Shown: piece after piece, positions 37,004 through 46,421 of the stretch | How positions within the stretch are numbered: the stretch's first letter is position 1 | Layout of the letters: each line of letters opens with the position of its first letter | Translations under genes and position numbers: made by a program | Assembly (NCBI GenBank): GCA_015056655.1 | Contig: SVFV01000012.1 | Location: 1 to 64,000 of the forward strand | Source: Butyrivibrio sp. | GTDB lineage: Bacteria > Bacillota > Clostridia > Lachnospirales > Lachnospiraceae | DNA: 64,000 bases | Reading direction: 5' to 3' | Notes under the pieces: generated by a model | What the model saw: the letters and a program-made list of their open reading frames with translations, nothing else | Databases searched by the model: none | What the model was told of the DNA's origin: nothing

Positions 37004-37037
37004 ATGATACAATCTCAATTCCTACTTAGTCAATAGG
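37004..37037 (-). promoter_or_regulatory. promoter of the second metY with overlapping inverted repeat
   Basis: On the minus strand -35 TTGACT (37028-37033), 18-base spacer, -10 TATCAT (37004-37009). CCTA-TTGACTAAG-TAGG (37021-37037) is an inverted repeat covering the -35 and may be an operator for a sulfur regulator; the regulator is not identified. Confidence 0.5.
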
Positions 37038-37140
37038 ATTTATGTTATTTGAAAATATCCTTTTTCTATTGTTAGTTATAGTTTTAACCTATAACTTTTA
37101 TTCTGCCGAAATCATTTTATTGAATAAGGTCACCGAACAT

Positions 37141-38787
37141 TTACCACGTAAGTCTTGATGTTGTAACAAATTTCTCATATCTGCCATATTCAGGCTCATC
37201 TATGGGTACCCCGTGAAGCCAATATCCTACGGGAAGCGGCTCAGTTTCCAGCTCTTCGATTTTAAGGCCGGGTGTAATAAGGTAGTCCTCAAGCAGATCC
37301 TCTATATCCACAAGTCTCTGCTTAAGGCCTCCGATTCTTATGGTCTGAACCTCAAATCCGAAGGTTTTTGCTTCTTTTTTCCACTGGAGCTTGAACTCAT
37401 CATAGAATTTATCAAGAAGCACTATAAGTACAGGGATATCGTATTCTTTTATATGCTTAAGGGTTTCAAAGTCCTTTCCCTGGTATGCTTTTCTGAGCTT
37501 TATTCCAAGTTCCGCCTTATGTGCGAGCACACGGCAAAGTGCCTCCTGAGTCCTAAATATGGCATCAAAGGCTCTCTCCTGATTTGAAGTTACTGCTTTA
37601 AGCTTCTCAGCTGCTTTCTCATAATAATCTGAAACATTTTCAGGCACCAGGCTGTCAAAAACTCCAAGTAGCGGATCGTTAAAAAGAAGAATTTTTGACA
37701 GATTGTTCTTCTTTTTCCCCTCGCATCCTGGATTTGCTATATCAAGGAGCATAAATTCGTCCGTAGTGTAGCCCGTAACCTCCTTGAAAAGCTCTTTGGC
37801 ATCACAGCCTTTTGGAAGCTTTCCACCTTTCCCGGCAGCGACTAAAAGCACCGGAAGTACAGAATATATGCTGCACTCCGTGCCATCATCTCCCCACATT
37901 GTCATTACACATGAGTCGATATCCTGCGCAAGACACGCCTCCATGGCAGCCTCAGTAATAATGATGCTGTAACTGTTATATGGAGTAAAGCCCATCCATC
38001 TCCATGCACCACCTGCAAAGGAAATATTTGGCGTAAGAGCTTTATGCTGCGCCAAAATACTCTCATAATGCGATTTTTCTGTGCTGTAATAATCCCAGTA
38101 AACAAGCTCAAGTCCCTCCGGGATCTTTACATTCTTTTTAAATTCATCTGTCAGAGCTTTTGCCGCAGCTTCATCCTCAGTTCCGTACTCTCCTCCACTA
38201 AGAATCCTGAAAAACATATCGCTCCACATCTGAGGCTTTAATCCATGCTTTTTGCAAAGTCCGACAACCATGTTCAGATGTTTTAAAATAATGTCCACCC
38301 GGTTCTCGTAACCGTGCTTTTCAAGGTATTTGCCAAGGCCAACCATATGAGCCTCGTCCATACCTATATTGACAACCTTTGAGCTGTAGACCTTAGATAC
38401 AGTCTCTAAAATATGGTCAAGAAGTTCCTCGGTCTTAGGGTCTCCCACCAGTAAAATATCATTCACATCGATAATATCCGCATAATCAGCGTAATCTACT
38501 ATCTGATTTATATGGGCAAGGGTCTGAATATAAGGACGAAGCTCCATTCCATGTTCCCTGGCAAATGCATCAGCTTCCTTTATTTCACTCGCCGTAAGTC
38601 GTCCCCTTTGGTAGCCAAAATATGGCTCCCCCTCTACCTCAATCGTGTCCTCGGTATAAAGACCAACATAGTCATAACCAAATTCAGCGATGATTTTGAT
38701 AAAGTTTTTAAGCGCAGGAACAGATATTACTGCATTTCTTGAACAGTCAATCATGACTCCCAGTTCTCTAAGCTTTGTAATACTCAT
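37141..38787 (-). CDS. glycoside hydrolase family 20 beta-N-acetylhexosaminidase, cytosolic
   Basis: About 548 residues. The GH20 catalytic pair is Asp-Glu in VNIGMDEAHMVGLG (about 144-145), with an upstream barrel containing EHGMELRPYIQTLAH. There is no signal peptide and no carbohydrate-binding domain. It should remove terminal GlcNAc/GalNAc from imported oligosaccharides. The open frame begins nine codons earlier, but ATG at 38787 is preceded by GGGAGGG. It lies next to a sugar ABC transporter gene set, which may bring in its substrate. Confidence 0.9.
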   Translation of the reverse strand: MSITKLRELGVMIDCSRNAVISVPALKNFIKIIAEFGYDYVGLYTEDTIEVEGEPYFGYQRGRLTASEIKEADAFAREHGMELRPYIQTLAHINQIVDYADYADIIDVNDILLVGDPKTEELLDHILETVSKVYSSKVVNIGMDEAHMVGLGKYLEKHGYENRVDIILKHLNMVVGLCKKHGLKPQMWSDMFFRILSGGEYGTEDEAAAKALTDEFKKNVKIPEGLELVYWDYYSTEKSHYESILAQHKALTPNISFAGGAWRWMGFTPYNSYSIIITEAAMEACLAQDIDSCVMTMWGDDGTECSIYSVLPVLLVAAGKGGKLPKGCDAKELFKEVTGYTTDEFMLLDIANPGCEGKKKNNLSKILLFNDPLLGVFDSLVPENVSDYYEKAAEKLKAVTSNQERAFDAIFRTQEALCRVLAHKAELGIKLRKAYQGKDFETLKHIKEYDIPVLIVLLDKFYDEFKLQWKKEAKTFGFEVQTIRIGGLKQRLVDIEDLLEDYLITPGLKIEELETEPLPVGYWLHGVPIDEPEYGRYEKFVTTSRLTW

Positions 38788-38859
38788 TTGAACCCTCCCT
38801 GTTACTTTGGACATATATCCGTGTTTGACTTATCCATACGCCTATCATAACATAGTAGT

Positions 38860-39624
38860 ATGAATACAGAAAACAGACAAAAAATATCTTTAATATCGAT
38901 TTTAAATGCAATTCAAATGCCGGAAGAGGTGACCAATGACATCCTCTTATGTAGTGAAACCGGCTCCGGCACCATGCCCGGAATAAAAGAGCTCACAGAC
39001 CACATTCTTACTGCTCTTGATGGCAGAGAAAACGGTCCCTGGAAAGGCATCCCTGATGAAATCTTTATTGCAACTATGGGTGCTTTTTCAAGATTTGTTA
39101 ACGAGCACTACGTATCCTACGGAAACTACGGCTTTGACCGCTATTTCTGGACTACAAGGCAGGCAAATGCCAAGCTCTTCCGCATTGGAGAACTTGAGTA
39201 TGAGCTTGTAGATGAAAAGCCGGGCAGTGCTGACATTCATATTCCGTCTGATGCAAGTCTTTTACCTGATAAGCTCAACGACTCTGTATCTAAAGCAAAA
39301 ACCTTCTTCTCAGAGTTTTTCCCCGAAAAGAAGGTTGAAAGGTTTGTTTTAGATAGTTGGCTTTTATCGCCGGAGCTTAAGAAATTATTGCCTGAAAGCT
39401 CACATATTCTGCATTTCCAGGCAGCTTTTGATATCACAGAATCAAATCCCGAGCCCAATGGCTTTCTTGAATGGGTCTACAAAATTCCCGGCTCCAGGCT
39501 GGATAACGTTGATTTCGAGTCCCTTAGCGAAGACACCTCTCTTCAACGCAATATGAAGGCATTCCTCCTGCAGGGAGGAAAAATAGGCGATGCCTGCGGC
39601 ATCCTTTCAAGGGAATTTATGTGA
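38860..39624 (+). CDS. GNAT-like acyltransferase-domain protein (DUF5596/GNAT_C type)
   Basis: A 254-residue protein matching the Firmicute family annotated as acyltransferase with a GNAT-like C-terminal domain: RYFWTTRQANAKLFRIGELE, HIPSDASL, SKAKTFFSEFFPEK and LDSWLLSPELKKLLPE are in the expected order. The substrate is unknown. It is divergent from GH20 by about 70 bases and convergent with the permease gene, with one base between the two stop codons. Confidence 0.78.
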   Translation: MNTENRQKISLISILNAIQMPEEVTNDILLCSETGSGTMPGIKELTDHILTALDGRENGPWKGIPDEIFIATMGAFSRFVNEHYVSYGNYGFDRYFWTTRQANAKLFRIGELEYELVDEKPGSADIHIPSDASLLPDKLNDSVSKAKTFFSEFFPEKKVERFVLDSWLLSPELKKLLPESSHILHFQAAFDITESNPEPNGFLEWVYKIPGSRLDNVDFESLSEDTSLQRNMKAFLLQGGKIGDACGILSREFM

Positions 39625-39625
39625 A

Positions 39626-40456
39626 TCATCCCTTTACACTACCGGCTATTACGCCCTCAATAATGTATTTCTGTCCAATCAGATAGAATATCAGTACCGG
39701 AAGTACACTTAGCAGAAGGCCTGCCATCATAGGTGCATACTCCGCAGAGTGATTAGTAAGAAATGTCTTTATTGAAATGGCAAGTGTCTTTGTATCCGCC
39801 TTTGTAAGGAACAGACTGGACATAAGGAAGTCATTCCACACTCCCATGGCTACGAATACGGTAACAGTTATAATAATAGGCTTTAAAAGCGGCATAATGA
39901 TGCTGAAAAAAGTCTTGGTGAAGCTGCATCCATCAATAAGAGCTGCTTCATCAAGCTCAACCGGTATTCCCTCCACAAATCCGGAATAAAGGAAAACTGC
40001 AAAAGGGACATTTAAGCCTACAGCTATATACGCCACCATAAGAAGTGAATTTGAAAAGCCAAAAACACCTGCATAAATCTTAACAAGCGGAATCATATAT
40101 ACCTGGAATGGCGCTACCATTGATGCCAAAAATGCCATAAATATTATCTTGTTAATCTTCCACTTTTTTCTTGCAAACAAGTATCCTGCCATTGAAGAAA
40201 TAATCATATTGATTACTACTGCAGTAAATGTGATAAATGCTGTATTATACAGAGATTTGAAAAAATTCATTCTCTCTATTGCTGTTGCAAAGTTGTCCAA
40301 TGACGGGTTCGCCGGAAGTGAAAATGGATTTTTCAAAAAGTCAGCTGTGTTCTTAAATGAATTAACAACCAACATATAAAAGGGGACCATAAACAGTATC
40401 AGCACTACCAGAGTTATGGCAAAAACTATATTTTTTCTTCTGCGCTGCGCACTCAT
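39626..40456 (-). CDS. CUT1 sugar ABC permease, MalG type
   Basis: A 276-residue permease with six transmembrane helices and the EAA loop DEAALIDGCSFTKTFFSIIMP (about 172-192). It overlaps the MalF-type gene by four bases. No ATPase gene accompanies the set; a shared MsmK-type ATPase elsewhere is typical for such CUT1 systems. Confidence 0.92.
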   Translation of the reverse strand: MSAQRRRKNIVFAITLVVLILFMVPFYMLVVNSFKNTADFLKNPFSLPANPSLDNFATAIERMNFFKSLYNTAFITFTAVVINMIISSMAGYLFARKKWKINKIIFMAFLASMVAPFQVYMIPLVKIYAGVFGFSNSLLMVAYIAVGLNVPFAVFLYSGFVEGIPVELDEAALIDGCSFTKTFFSIIMPLLKPIIITVTVFVAMGVWNDFLMSSLFLTKADTKTLAISIKTFLTNHSAEYAPMMAGLLLSVLPVLIFYLIGQKYIIEGVIAGSVKG

Positions 40457-41334
40457 GCATCAACCCTCCCTTTCCTTGTAAAGTAAACCTGAAGCAGTGA
40501 AATAGCTGCTACTATAATGAAGAGGACAATTGCCTGAGCCTGTCCCTGACCAAAGTCCATGCTTGTAAATGCAGTCTGATAAATCTTGTATGCGATAAGC
40601 TCTGTCGACTTGTATGGTCCACCTGCAGTAAGTGAAAGGTTCATATCAAAGGACATGAAGCAGCGTGAAATAGCAAGGAATACGCAAATAGCTGTTGTTC
40701 CTCTTATCATGGGAACCTTGATCTGCAATACTGTCTGAAGCGTTGTTGCGCCGTCTACTCTGGCTGCTTCCAGAATATCAGCAGGAACCGCTGTAAGGCC
40801 TGCAATATATATAACCATCAGATAACCGGAAAGCTGCCATGCACTTACCAGAACAAGAGCCATAAGTGCTCTTGTGGGATTTGTAAGCCATGAAGTCTTC
40901 ATCCATTCGATGTTCGTAAATTCTCCCAGTTTTGTAAGGCCAAATGAGAAAATGAAATTCCAAATGTAACCAAGGATAATTCCACCAATGATATTGGGAG
41001 TGAAAAATCCTGTTCTGAAAAGATTCTGAGCCTTTAAACCGCTTGTAACAACAAGTGCCAGTATAAATCCCAGTAAATTACTCAATATAACTGTAAAAAG
41101 CGCATATATAACTGTTTTCCAGAAAGCACCCAGAAACGCAGGATCTGTCAATATATGGCGATAGTTCTCTATTCCTATGTATTTTATTTCCATTGAAAGA
41201 CCATTCCAGTCGGTAAAGGTAATCCAAAATCCATAGATGAAAGGAATGATAACAACAGAAAACCAAATGAAAAATGAAGGAAATCCAAAAAGCATGAACT
41301 CCCTCACACTTGTAAGCTTCTTTCTGTTACGCAT
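40453..41334 (-). CDS. CUT1 sugar ABC permease, MalF type
   Basis: A 293-residue permease with six helices and the EAA loop LEAARVDGATTLQTVLQIKVP (about 193-213). It lacks the large periplasmic loop of enteric MalF, as usual in Firmicutes. It is preceded by an intergenic hairpin that separates it from the binding-protein gene. Confidence 0.92.
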   Translation of the reverse strand: MRNRKKLTSVREFMLFGFPSFFIWFSVVIIPFIYGFWITFTDWNGLSMEIKYIGIENYRHILTDPAFLGAFWKTVIYALFTVILSNLLGFILALVVTSGLKAQNLFRTGFFTPNIIGGIILGYIWNFIFSFGLTKLGEFTNIEWMKTSWLTNPTRALMALVLVSAWQLSGYLMVIYIAGLTAVPADILEAARVDGATTLQTVLQIKVPMIRGTTAICVFLAISRCFMSFDMNLSLTAGGPYKSTELIAYKIYQTAFTSMDFGQGQAQAIVLFIIVAAISLLQVYFTRKGRVDA

Positions 41335-41353
41335 TATAGATGTCTCCTTAATG

Positions 41354-41383
41354 AAAACAGGGAGAGAAGCCCCTCCCTGTTTT
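41354..41383 (-). promoter_or_regulatory. intergenic stem-loop between binding-protein and permease genes
   Basis: A perfect 11-bp stem AAAACAGGGAG/CTCCCTGTTTT with an 8-base loop, 10 bases past the binding-protein stop. Such hairpins often protect the upstream mRNA or partly terminate, giving more binding protein than permease. Confidence 0.7.
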
Positions 41384-41393
41384 AACTTTTATA

Positions 41394-42782
41394 TCAATAC
41401 GTTCTAGGTTCCTGATTGGACCAGTATGTATCAATGTCTGCTGCGAGTTTTTCTCTGTCGCATGCACCTGTTATGTATGCGCACATGTAAGCGCCGCACT
41501 CATACCAGATATCAGAAGGGCAAAGACTAGGTGTTCCGTAGAAATCAACTGTCTTTCCTGCTGAAATATATTCTGCTGTAGATTTTCCAAGAGGACTGTC
41601 AATTGTAGCTGTGAAGTTCTTGAACGGAAGTGCCTGTCCAAGTCTCTTAGCCTGTGTTTCCTGTGAATAGCTGTCGGATGAGATGTACTCAATAAACTTA
41701 AGTCCAGCAAGCTGCTGTTCTTCTGTATTCTGGCTTGCGTCAACGCAATAACCCTTAGCATAAGATGTGGGAAGATACTGGTTTGTTACGTCGCTGGCAT
41801 CATCGCTATGAGGTACAGGCATAAGGCCAAATTCATCGCCATCGCCTACAAGCTCAGCCATATATGTCCAAGCCCAGTCACCCATGAACCATGTTCCGCA
41901 CTTGCCTTCTGCAAGAGCCATAGCATCAAGGTTTACATCACCCACAAGCGGATCATTCTTGTTGTAGTTGTATTCAACCATCATATCAAGTGTATCCATG
42001 AAGCCATTGAATACGTCATTGTCGATTTCCTTTGTCTCTCCGCTGATGATTGAGTTTACGTAGTTAACACGATCCTCTGTTGAACCGATGGCTGCGCCAT
42101 AGCTCTGGCAAAGGTAGTGTGCACCAAGTGACCAGTTAACACCTGTGATACAAGTAGCTGCAACACCTGTTGCCTCAATCTTGTCAAAGAGGTCCTTAAG
42201 GTCAGATCTTGTCTTGATTGTGCTGGGATCAAAGTCTCCGCCAACTGCAGCATCACATACTCCCTTATTGTAAAGAAGACCAATTCCTGCTGCTGACATA
42301 GGTACAGCATAAACTGTGCCATCAAAAGTCAGTGTGCTAAGTGAAGCCTCATCTACATTATCAAGCATTGCTTCGCCTGTAAGGGGACGCATTCTCTCCT
42401 GGTTCTCCCAGATATTGATAGGATCCATAAGAGATACTGTGGGGCCTTCATTGCTGGCATAAAGTGCCATCCACTGCTGAAGCTGATCGTCGCCGGCAGC
42501 GATATATTCAACTGTAATTCCGGGATTCTTGCCTTCGAAATCAGAGATGAGGTCCTGATACATATCATCCTTACCTGTCTCTGTTGTATAGAATGAAATT
42601 GTGACAGGTTCTGTGCTTGCTGCATCAGCAGACTCTTCTGTCTTTGTCTCTTCTGCCTTAGCCTCCTCGCCGCTCTCAGCACTCTGATTGTCAGAAGCCG
42701 GTGCTGCGCTCTGGCCACATCCAGCAAGAATGGATGCCGCAAAAGATACTGTCATTAAGATACTAATAGCTTTTCTTTTCAT
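41394..42782 (-). CDS. CUT1 sugar-binding lipoprotein
   Basis: A 462-residue lipoprotein with lipobox LAGC (cysteine about 22), an acidic linker (about 25-55), then a family-1 binding fold (GITVEYIAAGDDQLQQWMAL, GTVYAVPMSAAGIGLLYNK, GKCGTWFMGDWAWTYMAEL). By association with GH20 the ligand may be an aminosugar-containing oligosaccharide; sequence alone does not show it. It is preceded by a ribosome site GGGAGG and by an inverted repeat. Confidence 0.92.
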   Translation of the reverse strand: MKRKAISILMTVSFAASILAGCGQSAAPASDNQSAESGEEAKAEETKTEESADAASTEPVTISFYTTETGKDDMYQDLISDFEGKNPGITVEYIAAGDDQLQQWMALYASNEGPTVSLMDPINIWENQERMRPLTGEAMLDNVDEASLSTLTFDGTVYAVPMSAAGIGLLYNKGVCDAAVGGDFDPSTIKTRSDLKDLFDKIEATGVAATCITGVNWSLGAHYLCQSYGAAIGSTEDRVNYVNSIISGETKEIDNDVFNGFMDTLDMMVEYNYNKNDPLVGDVNLDAMALAEGKCGTWFMGDWAWTYMAELVGDGDEFGLMPVPHSDDASDVTNQYLPTSYAKGYCVDASQNTEEQQLAGLKFIEYISSDSYSQETQAKRLGQALPFKNFTATIDSPLGKSTAEYISAGKTVDFYGTPSLCPSDIWYECGAYMCAYITGACDREKLAADIDTYWSNQEPRTY

Positions 42783-42802
42783 AGTTAGAAATACCTCCCT
42801 TC

Positions 42803-42828
42803 AATGGTTAAAGCTTATCGCAACCATT
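42803..42828 (-). promoter_or_regulatory. inverted repeat upstream of the sugar-binding protein gene
   Basis: AATGGTT-N12-AACCATT, 20 bases upstream of the start codon. It may be an operator for the adjacent AraC regulator or an mRNA hairpin. Confidence 0.4.
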
Positions 42829-42876
42829 AAAGAGAGGCTTTGCTATTTTTATCAGTGAAATTGTCAATTTTTATTC

Positions 42877-43716
42877 TTAAACAAAAGCTACCTTTTTACC
42901 CTGCTTCATCCACTCAGATGGCGTGCATCCAAAGGTTTTCCTGAATGTCTGGATAAAGGATTTTGCATTGGGAAAACCATGATTTAAAGCACATTCAATG
43001 AGTTTTACATTTTCATCTTCCTTCATCTCTTCTACGCAGTGCATAAGGCGCACATTCTGAAGATACTGATAGAAATTTCGTCCTACATGCTCCTTGAACA
43101 TACGTGATAAGTGATTGGGCGAATACTGAAAATGTGCAGCAACGCTCGAAAGATCCAGCTGTTCCATATAATTATCATCAATATAATTGATGATGGCCTT
43201 AATGTTCTCATCTGCGCTGTCCTTTGCGCTATCTTCACCCTTCTTTGTTCCCATGCAGTTCTGTTTAAGGAAATTCAAAAAGGCAAAGACAAGGCCCATA
43301 GTCTCAAGATCGTCCTTCTTATCAAGACGGTATCTGCCAAAGGTAATAAGCATTTCCTTTAGAGTAGCCATGGTCTTTTTATCGGTTGGCTGCACAAAAT
43401 ATACCTTCTCACCAATCCATCTGTCCAAAAATGTTTTGGAAAGCTGCACGCAGACACCCTCGAAATGGTCATCCTGCTCTATCCAGTGATTTGAATGGAG
43501 CTCTCCACTATTAACAACGCAGAAATCCCCTTCCTTTAAGGGAATATTTTCACCATCAATAGTCATATTTATGCGACCTGCAGTCACAAGGAAAAACTCT
43601 ACATTTCTATGCCAATGTAGAGGTGTAAAGATATCTGTACCATCAAAAAAATGATTAAAAATCCTTACAGGCACCTGATTGTATATGAATGATTCGCTCT
43701 CATACAACTCTGCCAT
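42877..43716 (-). CDS. AraC-family regulator with N-terminal cupin domain
   Basis: A 279-residue protein: cupin-type sensory half (PLHWHRNVEFFLVTAGRINM, GDFCVVNSGELHSN; about 30-80) and C-terminal AraC HTH pair (DLSSVAAHFQYSPNHLSRMF, then IECALNHGFPNAKSFIQTFR and CTPSEW). It lies directly upstream of the sugar-transporter genes in the same direction, so it probably senses the sugar that they import. Confidence 0.9.
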   Translation of the reverse strand: MAELYESESFIYNQVPVRIFNHFFDGTDIFTPLHWHRNVEFFLVTAGRINMTIDGENIPLKEGDFCVVNSGELHSNHWIEQDDHFEGVCVQLSKTFLDRWIGEKVYFVQPTDKKTMATLKEMLITFGRYRLDKKDDLETMGLVFAFLNFLKQNCMGTKKGEDSAKDSADENIKAIINYIDDNYMEQLDLSSVAAHFQYSPNHLSRMFKEHVGRNFYQYLQNVRLMHCVEEMKEDENVKLIECALNHGFPNAKSFIQTFRKTFGCTPSEWMKQGKKVAFV

Positions 43717-43721
43717 ATTTA

Positions 43722-44894
43722 TTACCTTTCTCTTGGGCAGATAATAGTCTTTAAGTCGACTGTATCTGCCATCTTAACCCCGCCTTCGGTGTTGGGATGA
43801 AGCCCGTCACCTATGTGGCATCCCTCCTGGAACAATGTGTTATCCTTTTCATCTCTAAGAGCCTTGTCAAAATCTATGACTCCATCATGCATCTCGCATT
43901 TTCTGATCCAGGCATTTACTTCATTTCTTGTCTTTTCAAATTTGGGAAGCCATTCCGCCGGATACTGCTCGTTCCAGCTAGGCATAATGGTTCCCATGTA
44001 TATCTCAGCGCCATTATTATGTGCGCAGGCTATTATCTTTTTATAGCCCTCGATAATCGCTTCGGAAGAAGTAGTTTCTGTCTTTCCTTCAAGCTGTAAT
44101 GGATGCATGATATCATTTATTCCTATCAATGCGCAAACAGCATCTACTTCATCATTTTCAAAAACATCCTTCTCGAATCGCTTAACACCGGCTTCTCCAA
44201 AAAGCACAAGTCTCTTGCCGATTTCGGGAACAAATGTCGCATCATCAACAAGTCTGTTGCCCCCTATGCCTGCGTTAATAAGCGCAACAGCGCCAGGGCA
44301 TTCCTTGCAAATGCGCTTATATAAAGCATCTGTGTAGAAAGACATATGAGTGATTGAGTCCCCAAAAGCTGCCACTACTTTAGTTTCATCATCAGCAAAT
44401 ACCTGCACTGAATCAAACCCCATAAAGCTGCTCATTATCTTGGAATTGGGATCCTCGTTGATAAAATCCGCAGTTATCACATAGCCAGCATTTGTGCCAT
44501 CTCCGGGAATAAAGCTGACCTCTGTACCTCCTTTGGACCAATAGCAGCAAAATGAGCTAAGTTCAGCCTTTTCCTTTAAATACAAATCAACAAAAAGCTT
44601 ATCTCCTGCCTTCACCTCAAAATCTACTGCATCACTGAAAATCTCTGCGTTTGGCTCCAAAACGATCTGGCTCTTGCCATTTAAAGTAAGAACAGCTGTA
44701 TCGCCAGCTTCCTTACCAATAACAGCCTTTTCAATAGTCATGCTGTTATCTTCAAATTTGTTTGAAAATCTAACTCTGACCTTATTACCGTTAATATTAT
44801 TTACAAAAGAAACCCGCTGAGTTGTATCCTCAATTTTAGCGATCTTCTCTCCGTATTCTGTTCGTAAGTATTTAAATATACTGACCCACTTCAT
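43722..44894 (-). CDS. SGNH/GDSL-family esterase
   Basis: About 390 residues. The nucleophile block is VVAAFGDSITHMSFYTDAL (about 180-198), block II GIGGNRL, block III GINDI, and the catalytic Asp/His block DGLHPNTEGG near the C-terminus. The first 170 residues form a beta-rich accessory domain as in acetyl-ester carbohydrate esterases. No signal peptide. It likely de-esterifies imported glycan fragments. The frame opens ten codons earlier, but ATG at 44894 follows AAAGGAGG. It precedes the AraC gene by five bases. Confidence 0.88.
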   Translation of the reverse strand: MKWVSIFKYLRTEYGEKIAKIEDTTQRVSFVNNINGNKVRVRFSNKFEDNSMTIEKAVIGKEAGDTAVLTLNGKSQIVLEPNAEIFSDAVDFEVKAGDKLFVDLYLKEKAELSSFCCYWSKGGTEVSFIPGDGTNAGYVITADFINEDPNSKIMSSFMGFDSVQVFADDETKVVAAFGDSITHMSFYTDALYKRICKECPGAVALINAGIGGNRLVDDATFVPEIGKRLVLFGEAGVKRFEKDVFENDEVDAVCALIGINDIMHPLQLEGKTETTSSEAIIEGYKKIIACAHNNGAEIYMGTIMPSWNEQYPAEWLPKFEKTRNEVNAWIRKCEMHDGVIDFDKALRDEKDNTLFQEGCHIGDGLHPNTEGGVKMADTVDLKTIICPRER

Positions 44895-44983
44895 CGTGCA
44901 TACCTCCTTTGATGATAGCGTCATTATACATAAGATTTTTTCATCTTACTTTTCAATTCTTATTATCTGTATTGTCTTTTTTT

Positions 44984-45013
44984 AACAAAAGCCAGCTTTT
45001 TCAGCTGGCTTTT
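44984..45013 (-). terminator. rho-independent terminator after the MATE gene
   Basis: On the minus strand AAAAGCCAGCT pairs with AGCTGGCTTTT around a 5-base loop, followed by G and more T/A. Confidence 0.85.
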
Positions 45014-45017
45014 AGTG

Positions 45018-46364
45018 TTAATCCTTAAATTTCTTAAGTTCAGATACTGCCATAGGTACTGATAACAACAGTGATAATACATCTGCACATGCCTGAGTTA
45101 TCTCGACACCGGTAATTCCCATTACTCTTGGTAAAATCAAAATAAGCGGAATAAAGAATATGCCATTTCTTGCAGATGACGTAATGGATGCCTTCACACC
45201 TTTTCCAATGGACTGAAGCATCATATTGGATATTACAATCCATCCGGCAAACGGAAGTGTTGCCGCCTGACATCTGAGTGCCACAGTTCCAACAGCAATA
45301 ACATCCGCATCATTTCTGAAAAGTCCAATAACATGAGGTGCAAAAATAAAGCAGACACCACCAACTACAAGCAGGAAAATAGTTGCATATTTTACACAGA
45401 AGAAAAATCCCTCACGCACTCTCTTTGTAAGTCCTGCACCATAGTTAAAGGAGCAAACAGGCTGATATCCCTGACCAAATCCAATAAGGGCAGACATCAT
45501 CATCATCATTACACGAGTGGTTATAGACATTCCAGCTATTGCTGCATCGCCGCCAAGCCCGCCTGCAGCCTTGTTCAGAAGAAGTGTTGCTATGGCAGCC
45601 ATTCCCTGACGGAATAAAGACGGAGCACCACCGTTTATGATCTCCTTTATGTAGTAGCCATTTATATGCACATTCTTTATATTTAGTCTGATGTTTTCGC
45701 CTCTCATACTTCCCAAAAGGAGCACGAAAAAGCTTGTAATCTGGCCAGCCACTGTCGCAATAGCTGCGCCTCTTACGCCAAGCCCAAACACAAAGATCAA
45801 AAGCGGATCAAGTCCCATGTTCATAACTGCTCCGCACATAAGGCCGACCATTGCGTACATGGCGCTTCCCTGGAATCTGAGCTGATTGTTAATAACAAAC
45901 TGCCCGATCATAAAAGGAGCTCCAATAAGGATTATCCTCATATAATTCTGAGTATCCTCTAAGGTAGTATCTGTCGCTCCTATCATATAAGAGAGTTCTT
46001 TTATATACATATTGCCAACTATCGCAATGATAACACCTATTATTATTGCGATAGCAAAGCCTGTAGAAGCCATTTCGTCAGCTTCCTTGTGCTTTCCAGC
46101 GCCGAGCATTCGGGAAAGGAAATTACCGGAACCATGTCCGCAGAAAAAGCCTGTTGCCTGAATTAATGCCATTACAGTAAAAACGATTCCTACAGCGGCC
46201 GTAGCCTGTGTAGAAATCTTTCCTACGAAAAACGTATCAGCTGTGTTATAAATTGCTGTAACCAGCATACTTATTATAGTTGGTACCGACATTGTCAGTA
46301 TCAGCTTAGGTATAGGCGTCTTTGTCAACATTTCGCGCCTATTTTTGTTTGTAGTACTACTCAT
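45018..46364 (-). CDS. MATE-family exporter (MepA/DinF-like)
   Basis: A 448-residue protein with about 12 helices. PIPKLILTMSVPTIISMLVT and NTADTFFVGKISTQATAAVG are typical of the Firmicute MepA-like branch. Full length. The exported compound is unknown. It is followed by a terminator. Confidence 0.92.
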   Translation of the reverse strand: MSSTTNKNRREMLTKTPIPKLILTMSVPTIISMLVTAIYNTADTFFVGKISTQATAAVGIVFTVMALIQATGFFCGHGSGNFLSRMLGAGKHKEADEMASTGFAIAIIIGVIIAIVGNMYIKELSYMIGATDTTLEDTQNYMRIILIGAPFMIGQFVINNQLRFQGSAMYAMVGLMCGAVMNMGLDPLLIFVFGLGVRGAAIATVAGQITSFFVLLLGSMRGENIRLNIKNVHINGYYIKEIINGGAPSLFRQGMAAIATLLLNKAAGGLGGDAAIAGMSITTRVMMMMMSALIGFGQGYQPVCSFNYGAGLTKRVREGFFFCVKYATIFLLVVGGVCFIFAPHVIGLFRNDADVIAVGTVALRCQAATLPFAGWIVISNMMLQSIGKGVKASITSSARNGIFFIPLILILPRVMGITGVEITQACADVLSLLLSVPMAVSELKKFKD

Positions 46365-46421
46365 ATCAATTCCTGTCTATCTAAGTATTTCCGTAAAAAT
46401 ATATGCCTGTTACGAATCAGA

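Noticed and set aside
36972-37140. SAM (S-box) riboswitch upstream of the second metY
   Set aside because: No S-box core or terminator/antiterminator pair could be found; only a promoter and a small inverted repeat are seen.
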